Source of the DNA: Gnetum montanum
Lineage: Eukaryota > Streptophyta > Gnetopsida > Gnetales > Gnetaceae
DNA: 64,000 bases
Assembly (NCBI GenBank): GCA_015680685.1
Contig: MNCI01022074.1
Span: forward strand, 5,175-69,174
Direction of reading: 5' to 3'
A model generated the notes under the pieces. It did not search any database and had not been told where the DNA came from. It saw only the letters and a program-made list of their open reading frames with translations. Within the stretch, counting starts at the first letter, position 1; the number at the start of each line of letters is the position of its first letter. Positions 56,541-64,000 of the stretch are shown here, piece by piece. Both the position numbers and the translations under genes were made by a program.

Positions 56541-58645
56541 ATGGCAGGACATGTGAGGGGTCAAGGGTACATATGAGAATGATGCATGGTCCAGCAACAG
56601 CTATTGCACTATGTAGTGCAAAGCCTAAGCCTTGGATGTTCAAACGATTTTTTTATTTAATTTTAATACATGTTTCAAATGGTTGTAAACTTTAACTATC
56701 ATATGTTACTCATCTGTTAAATATATTAGGGTTATCTTATATACACATACATCTATTAAATATATTAGGGTTATCTTATATACATCTATTGTGTTCAATT
56801 ACTTCCTCGTTAGGTTTGTCTTCCATAATGGTGGTAAATTGTCTTTTTATTTTTACTATTTTTTGAAGAGAACAATAATGCTACTTCTCTTTATTGTGAC
56901 ACTTGAAGTTATGAGGTATACAAAAGAGGGAGCCAAACAGTGTGGAAGGGGAATGGCTAGAAGTAGAAAGGTTTTTAAAAGGCAATGATCAAAGTAGGGG
57001 GAGGGGAAAATTTTTTTTTGGTGTGGGGGAGGAGTTGAGGTAGAAATTTCTAAAATTCTAGAGCTCACATGATCTGTTAACTCATCCTCATAAAGTTAAG
57101 TCCCAACACAAGCATTTGTTAGAGGAAGTTCATCAACTAGACACATGTGCTGGCTCAAGACCTAATAACCCAAATCCAAAGTTAGTTAAGTCTTGAGGTC
57201 CTTTTCTTGTAGATGTGTGCGTTTGTTTATTTTATTGTCAATTTGAAAACTTCTTAAATTTGTTTCTTATTTTACTCTCAGATTACATTTTAGAAGTTTA
57301 TGGTTGTGAACTCTATTACTTTCTCATATTAAAATTATAGTTTATGCCTCAAAGTATTTTTGTACAAATTAGATTTTATCTATTTCTTCTTTGAAGCACT
57401 TAAATTTATTTTCCTACTTTTACTTAACACCCATATCTATAAATTGAGCATGTGCACTTTATACTATTTTGATTCCTAGCGAATAGAAATATTGTTTACT
57501 TTGATGTAATAAAGTATTTATATTTCGCATTTCAAATTGTGTTTATAATTAATAGCATTTTAATGATTCTATTTTTAAACACCACATAAACTCTAGCACT
57601 TGAAACTATTCTCAAGTTTTTGTACCCATATGGGAGAGATGTCGTAGGCGATAGTCTCTTTAAACATGTTAATTCAAAGGGTGTTGTCATCAAAATTTAT
57701 GCATCAACAATTGTGACCTGGGGTTACTAAGCCAAGACCTATATGACTAGGCTAACACCTCATTCAAATATCTAAAATTAGGAAGTCAAAAGTTAAATAA
57801 CTAAAATAAATACTACTTATTTATAATTATTGCTTTGTTATTAACATTTATGTATGCTATAAAATGCTTTTCACAATCTTCCTTAACCTTTTTTCATTAT
57901 GTAATGCAATCAAAGATATGATAGAGAATTTTCAATGTTATTTGTATTGCATAGTGGACAATTAATTCTCTAGGAGGAATTTTGATCCATCTTTTTAACT
58001 CGATGAGATCTCATCCTTGCTTTATGTTAAATGTGTACTTCAAATAGAGAAGAATAGTATCACATACATAGTTTATCTTTGAATTAAAACATCTCTTAAT
58101 ATTATCCAAATAGAAATATTTTTCTCCATATATTTTATCATAATTTTTAAAATAATGTCTATTTCACCTATGAACATGTTTTCAAACATAATAAATAATG
58201 TGCTCTTGAATATTTTATTTTTATAGCCATAAGACTCCATTATGATATCATACTTTATATTGAATTACCACCATCACTCTTTTGGAGTATTTATCCAATG
58301 GAAATTTGTAGAAATTTTAAATGTAGATTAGAAAGTGACAAAAAGCTTCAACTTCTAAGGTCATCATCTTTGCTTTAAGAAGTGTAATATCATATTGTGT
58401 TTTCTTCACTTTAAATTTATTCAGCAACAAGTTGTTGAATTTATTCTATTTGTTTCCAATATTTATTTACTAGACCAAAATCTCACACAACACACTCATA
58501 AAGAATAATTTGTTGAACAATACTATAATAGAGTTTCTTTTAAATATGCCATGCCAAAGTAGATTCCTTGTTATATTTGCTTTTTAATGTAAATAAGGAT
58601 TTCATGAAGAATTATATATAAAAACTAAAAGAAATTAACATTAGC
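56541..58645. other. AT-rich intergenic, no gene seen
   Basis: It contains a 40-bp direct repeat (units from 56712 and 56752, TTAAATATATTAGGGTTATC core) and a short purine-rich stretch near 56995-57035. The left target duplication of the SINE (AACATTAGC, 58637-58645) ends it. Confidence 0.45.
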
Positions 58646-58854
58646 TTTATTTTATTTATTTATTGAAAAAATAGACATTGAGGCCCATAGCACAACCCTT
58701 ACCTACAAAATAAGGTAAATGTGAACCTCTAAACAAGTATGTCCCACCACAAAACTACTCCACTATAACACTTGTAAATAGAGGTAGGAATTAAACCAAC
58801 AACCTCCAAACTAAAAGATGAGTGTCTTGACCACTATGCTACATCCATGGGTTC
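58646..58854 (-). mobile_element. tRNA-derived SINE with perfect 9-bp target duplication
   Basis: On the minus strand the head reads an A box TAGCATAGTGG (58841-58831) and, 33 bp on, a B box GGTTTAATTCC (58797-58787), as in tRNA genes. A body of about 110 bp and an AAATAAATAAAATAAA tail (58661-58646) follow. AACATTAGC flanks both ends (58637-58645 and 58855-58863). It is complete, 209 bp long, and non-autonomous. Confidence 0.85.
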
Positions 58855-59095
58855 AACATTAGCATTTTAGAAAAAGGAAAATAAACAAAAAGAAAGCCAA
58901 CATTAATGTCTTAATAAAAATTCAAATTTTTGGCTAGTATGAAGAATAAAAGTACAAAGAAAAATCTAACTAAAATAGCATTACTTAACCATTCATGTAT
59001 CTATTATGTAGCTAATTATTTATATGACTTGTAGTTTAGAAGCTATATGTTCAATTCTAAGGGATGTGTTGATTTGATTCAATATAGTTAATTAT

Positions 59096-59240
59096 GGGGT
59101 GTTGGAATCCAGAATAATTGAACATAGGTACACCTTAGGATATATAGTCCAAATAGAACTTTATAACGCATCATTTTCCACTAGAATCAAACCCATGACT
59201 TAAAGCTTTTAGGTAAAGAGTCTTAAGAAATTAGGCTAAA
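59096..59240 (-). mobile_element. SINE-like element with tRNA-type boxes, minus strand
   Basis: On minus: A-box-like TAGCCTAATTT (59238-59228), then B-box-like GGTTTGATTCT (59193-59183) at 34-bp spacing, and a tail ending TTCCAACACCCC. A relative lies at 54961-55150. It differs from the poly(A)-tailed SINE at 58646, so it would be a second family. No clear target duplication was found. Confidence 0.5.
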
Positions 59241-59439
59241 TGTAAATGTGTAAACAAATGCAATGTAAGCAAATGTCAAAAATGCATGATGCATAGTAGT
59301 AAAGGGTAGGCAGGCACCTAGCACATTTTGGGCCAAGGGGGACCCTTCGTCATGGAGTTGCTTCCTAATTTGGTGTTGATTAGGGAGTGTGTAGGGCCTA
59401 GAAGCATCCATTGGGAGGTTGTTGGCTTCCACTGCTTAT

Positions 59440-59700
59440 TTGGATGTGTTAGCCTTATGTGTTCCATTGTTTGCTGAAGATGCATCACCAAGAAACTCCA
59501 CCTCTAACACTTGCACCATGTTAATGTAGGAGAGAGAGGTGTTATCATCATGGATGATAACTTCACCACCTTTGTATGGAAGGTGGATCTCCTAATGGAT
59601 GGGAGAGGAGATGGCTCATAGCTGGGCTAGCCAAGGCCTACCTAAGATCAAGTTGAAGCCTAGCATCACCTATATAGTGACTAAAAATGTCAACAATTAG
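59440..59700 (-). pseudogene. Gypsy aspartic protease relic
   Basis: The minus frame from 59674 reads MLGFNLILGRPWLAQL then a stop, a second stop, then LPYKGGEVIIHDDN. The LILGRPWL motif followed by an SSxH block is the C-terminal end of the protease in plant gypsy elements with long gag-pol. Frames upstream (to about 60029) give a possible protease N-terminal part without a clear catalytic Asp. It is dead. Confidence 0.6.
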
Positions 59701-62700
59701 AATGCTGAGGGGTTCATAGGCACATAGCCTCGACCTCACCTCTGCATGGGGGACTTTGATGGAAAATGGAGGTGAAGTGCCACAAATGATCTTGTCAATT
59801 GAATAGGGACTTCATTGGCTACAACCGGGGTATCAAGCATAACTGGGGGGGTTTCTTGACATGAGAACAGAGGTGCAAGTGTGCAAAAAACATGTAGAAT
59901 AGTGAAAAATGTGGATGTAGTATTGAATGTCAAAGAAAATGCTTGAGATGCAATGAAGGAAATGCTTAAAATGCAATGGAGTTTGAGAGAAAGAAAGAAT
60001 GGTACCACTCTAAACGGGAAGTGTAGCAATTACAAATGAGCTTTACGAAGGTACATGATGTATAGACAAGCATAGTAGCAGCATAGCTAGAGTCTCTAGA
60101 GTGTCCTGGGGGTGAAGACTGATGTTTGCTACAAGGTTTGTGCCTATTGGATTGACTGTCATAGTGTCTTATGGGCTTGTGGTGCGTTGCAGTGATGAGT
60201 GGGATGTAAAGGTGTTGCCAAGATGCTGAAACATTTCGGTGTATGGGGTGCTCAAGGTATTTCAGGTGCTAAATAGTGCTTTGAGATGCTAACTACTAAT
60301 TGGATTTTACTAGCCAAATGCTTCAAATGCCCACCACTAAAATGAATTGTCAACCCTTAGAGTGTGGAATGTGAGGGTATTTATAATCTTAGGGTTAGCA
60401 TGAAGTACGGATCGAGTGCCATGTGGTAAAGGGGTAGGTAGGGCTACACTGACCTTCACTACGCTTCCACTGGAGCAATTGGGGCTATGCTCTAGTGTTC
60501 TCCACTAGACTCTAAGAGACTACTAGACCATGGCTATGCTATTAAGATTTATAGTGCTAAGACCACAATCTGCCTACAAAATAGTGCAATTTGGAGGCTA
60601 CACTTCAGGACTATGTTCTTCCCTCTTTTAAGTGGGATCGAGTCTAGGTACAATTTTGGGACATGGACGGGGTACAAAAAGAGTGCAAGTTGCTAATCTT
60701 ACTTGTTAGAGAAGTGCTAGAGCTAAAATGAGGGCTTGTGCTAAGCTCTGGAAGCTTTTGGAGGCAATTCTATGTTGCTATGCTAGCTACGCTCTAGAGC
60801 ATAGGTCAACAATTGGGCAATTCTTATAAAAAATTAAAGTCCATTGCTGCTACACCTGCTATGCTAGTGAGTGTAGTAGGATGGGACAGGGCATAGCATG
60901 AGCACTTAGAAAAATCTGGCAAAAATTGTAGTCCTTGTTCTTGCTATGCTAGCTACGCTTGAGAGTGTAGCAGGAGGGGTAGATTTAGGAGTTTAATCTA
61001 CCAAATGCTTCTTCTATGCTGAGTTAGCTTGACAACTTCTAGCTCAGCAGTAGTGCAAACTGGCCATTGAAGTATTGCTACTCTTGTGATGTTGGAGAGT
61101 GTAGCAAGAGGAATAGGAATGTAGCAAGATACTTAGAAAATTTTTTGCAACTTCTATTTAACTCTTTGAGGATTCTGCAAATTTGGTTTTGTGTTACATG
61201 CTATGCTAGCTACTCTCTAGAGCATAGCCCTAGCAGTGGGATCTTGGGCTAAACACTTAGAAAAAATTTGCCTTGTGTTAACACTTAGACAAATTTTCTA
61301 TTGAAGTGTTGTTGCCCAAATTTGGTGGTATTTCACTAGCCCTTGTTTGTTGATGTTTGGAAGAGTGGCCTGAGAAGTGTTAACAAAGAACCCAAAACAC
61401 CACAACAAACACAACACCAACATCACTCAATGGTACCTAATTGAATGATTCTTCATTGGGCTCAAGAGTGATAAAGGTCATGGCATGCTTTAGGTAATGG
61501 GTGTAGGGAATTGGCTTGGGGATAGCAAGGGAGGAATGAGATGCAAATGATGTATCATGCCACAAGACTTGGAGTTAGCATGATTGACTATGATCACAGC
61601 ACCAAGGTGGCTTGTTATTGAAATGATGGCCTCTCGTTGGAGTGCTTGTGAGGGAGCCTTCGCCCATATCACTAGAATGGTTTACCCCTGACATGTTGGC
61701 CTCACGTTAGAGTGCTTATGAGAAGGCCATTGCAAATTTAGGGTTGGACCAATTGAGAAATTGCAAATTTGCTATATTTTGCTTGGGGTTATGTTTTACC
61801 CCACTTTTGCTCCTCTCTTTTTTCTTGTGAAATGCTAGCTACAAGATGCTTATCATCAAGTGGACTACATGCCACTCGATGGGCTTTACTTAGAGGCAAC
61901 CATGTTGTGTCTGTGGGACAGGTGTTTCCTCCTTGGGATGAGTTGTGTTACATTCGCTTAGGCTTTGACCAACCCACAAAGGCTCCCCATGGGACAAGTT
62001 ACATTACATCTATCATGGGTTTTGTAGTTGACTAAAAGAAGGGTGCCATATGCATTAGAGAAGCTTGTAGGGAAAGTTAGAGATTTAAGGTAAAGGGGCA
62101 AATATGAGTGGGTTATAGCAAGGATAATAAGGGTGTGCACTCTCGATTGGCTTGGCCAGCCCAACCAAGCATGTTAGAGCCATGTAGTGCCTTGCCACTA
62201 TGATGAAACATGCCTTCAAACAACCACCTCTAGGGCTTTATCTTGCAAACACAATGTAGAGAAAATAAGAAAACAACCACATAACATGAGAGATAAAACT
62301 AAACTACTAGTTGTACGGGTGTTGCAAGTGTCGCAAGTGTCAGACTAGTTGTAAAAGCTTGCAATGCCAAAGCAAGAAGGCTAATATAGATGCCAGAGCT
62401 AGAAAGCTACAAAAGCTCCAGCAGCCACACTAGAAGCAAGCAACCTAAGGAGGCTAGTGAGGCAGCTTATGGTAATGGCAATGTAGGTGCTCAAGACTCT
62501 ACATCAAGGATAGGAGATTAGAAATTTAGTAGGACAATGGGAAGCCATGCTATTGGATACACTTCTAAAGCTTGGTGAGGGCTGGAGGATGACAGTAATA
62601 TGGTTGGGCCACAGTACTGCTGGGACTCCAGTAAGCGATGCTGGCAATGAGAGCACCAACCACTAATGAAACACCCAAGGTTGGTGATGCTATTAACATA

Positions 62701-62944
62701 GCCTAGGGGTGGTACTGCTGGCAATGGTGGTGGTAGATCCAAAATTTTAGCAAAATGCCTAAGGGCATATTAGGAGGATTAGCAAAATGCCAAGGGCAGT
62801 GACACTACAAATGTCCCAAAGGATTTTTCTTGATGGCATGAACTCCATTTTGAAATTGTAATGTCCCACCCTATCCAGCCCATTGAGATGTGGGCAGATG
62901 ATGGAGGATTGAAAGTATTCACACTTGCTTGTTCACAGAACTGG
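59701..62944. other. Retroelement-derived non-coding region
   Basis: No intact gene. The motif GCTATGCTAGCTACGCTCTAG and variants occur at 60776-60803, 60943-60970 and 61200-61226, together with 'gtgtagcaggaggg' and 'acttagaaaaa', as about four degenerate dispersed repeats. 61628-61663 and 61700-61733 are another short direct repeat. It probably includes LTR or untranslated parts of the flanking gypsy remains, but I cannot find LTR borders. Confidence 0.4.
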
Positions 62945-63424
62945 GTATGTTAAGCTATGTGTGTTGAATTGCAAACCTAGTTTAAGGTCCTAGAAGAGCA
63001 TGATGCTATGCTAGTTTAAGGTCCTGGTAGATCATGATGTGCTAGTTTATAGTCCTAATAGACTGCTGTGTGCTAGTTTAATATTGTAGTGAACAATGGA
63101 TGTTGTGCCAATTTAACGTCATGATGTAAGGATGAGCTGTGCTAGTTTATAGTCACAACAGACTATGTTGTGGATGCCAGTTTAACATCATAGCCCAAGG
63201 ACGAGTTGTGTCAATTTATATTTATAGCGGACTATGTTGTGCTAGATTATAGTCATAGTGGACTATCTATGCCATTTTATAGTCATAGCAAACTATTTGT
63301 ACTAGTTTATAGTCATAGTGGACTATTTGTGCAAATATATAGTCATAGCAGACTATCTGTGCTAATTTATAGTCATAGCAAACTATCTATGCCAATTTAT
63401 AGTCATAGTAGACTATCGCTTACC
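62945..63424. repeat. 30-bp tandem array of hairpin-forming units
   Basis: Six regular 30-bp units start at 63241, 63271, 63301, 63331, 63361 and 63391, with older degenerate units back to about 62970. Each has ATAGTC-N(5-7)-GACTAT-type inverted arms around 'atag'. It sits just 3' of an integrase end on the minus strand; Tat-lineage gypsy elements are known to carry tandem repeats in this place. Confidence 0.85.
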
Positions 63425-63453
63425 TTGCTTTGTTGTTGATGTAGCATTGCATG

Positions 63454-64000
63454 TTAGGCGTAGTACGGCTTCAGGTAGAAATGGTTGGTTAGATTGGAAA
63501 ACTCATTACTGTCTAGATTAGTAAGCTTGAATGCTCCATTTTCATAGGCTTTAGAGACTAAGAAATGCCCTTTCCAATTGGTTGAGAATTTATCCATGGC
63601 TTCACAAATGGCCCTAAGGACTAGGTCCCCTCTCCTAATCAAGTGTTGATGCTAATTGCGGTGGTGCTTTTGCTGTTACTTTTCTTGGTACCATTTGATG
63701 CAATCAAGCATTTGCACATGCTCCTCCTCTATAGAGTCAAGGTCAATGATTCTTAAATCATTGTTTTGGGCCTCATTGATGAAGCTCGAGAGGATTATTT
63801 GGAGTGATGGAACCTACAATTCAAGAGGCAAAATTGCTTCAGACCCATACACAAGGCTATATGGCATCTTACTTATTGTTGTTCTATGTGTTGTGTGGTA
63901 GGCCCATAGTGTGTAAACTAGCTGCTCATGCCATCATTGTTTGCTACTACTAAGCATCTTCTCTAGAAGGTTGACAATGATCTTATGTATGGCCTTTGCT
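63454..64000 (-). pseudogene. Gypsy integrase C-terminal part, cut by the window edge
   Basis: From the right edge the minus strand reads PYSLVYGSEAILPLEL near 63870-63820, then EEEHVQMLDCIKWYQEK near 63735-63690 and RRGDLVLRA (63637-63611), NWKGHFLV and GAFKL (63570-63520). This is the usual order of the integrase C-terminal domain (GDLVL...NWxGP) in Tat-like elements. At least two frame breaks are visible. The rest of pol lies beyond the window. Confidence 0.8.

Noticed and set aside
58780-58853. A functional tRNA gene on the minus strand
   Set aside because: A and B boxes are present, but the arms do not pair into a full cloverleaf and the sequence continues into a SINE body with an A-rich tail and target duplication.
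63241-63420. Regular 30-bp repeats as a CRISPR array
   Set aside because: There are no unique spacers between identical repeats, and the sequence is plant retroelement DNA.
63206-63439. Frame encoding a repeated YSHS motif, as a possible repeat protein
   Set aside because: It only arises because the 30-bp tandem repeat is divisible by three; there is no start context and no gene around it.

Overview
The window is plant nuclear DNA. It holds one intact spliced gene for a leucine-rich-repeat receptor kinase, set in very old, nested retrotransposons. The large diverged LTR elements, the L1-type LINE, the tRNA-derived SINE and the receptor class all point to a land plant. A large-genome seed plant such as a gymnosperm is my guess, but the sequence alone does not prove it. 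Single-base Ns (10071, 29345, 41050, 55020) and a 111-base gap (33897-34007) mark a draft assembly.

1-14332: head-to-head and nested Athila/Tat-like Ty3/gypsy elements. A minus-strand LTR at 1-405 lies in a plus-strand LTR (406-870). That LTR abuts a minus-strand gag and LTR (871-2427), which interrupts the reverse transcriptase of a plus-strand element (2428-7486). Its 3' LTR adjoins a second plus-strand element (7487-14332) that has gag and a third ORF but no pol.

15500-27450 and 28080-49970: two tandem copies (A and B) of an ancestral unit of about 5.9 kb. The unit carries a minus-strand pol-less element and ends just upstream of the receptor kinase. After the duplication, copy A took a 6-kb LINE (20637-26600, perfect 12-bp target duplication). 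Copy B took a 954-bp insertion, an LTR (33719-34252) and a full gypsy element (34754-49224) that has a tRNA-Asp-type primer site and two younger LTRs nested in it. Each copy shows the other's empty sites.

50273-53702: LRR receptor-like kinase of the FLS2/EFR/XA21 type. It has a signal peptide, about 24 LRRs, one membrane segment, a non-RD kinase (HCD) and one phase-1 intron. Downstream lie a TATA box and a broken farnesyl diphosphate synthase pseudogene (56110-56540), a SINE with a perfect 9-bp target duplication (58646-58854), and minus-strand remains of another gypsy element (59440-64000) with a 30-bp tandem array.

The most interesting pattern concerns the third ORF (ORF3) of the gypsy elements. 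In four copies from three element types its ATG follows an AG directly. About 400-510 bp upstream is a small module of palindromes plus a TATA-like box. In two types the module clearly resembles that element's own LTR promoter (GATATC type or AGGCCT type). The one element without ORF3 also lacks the module.
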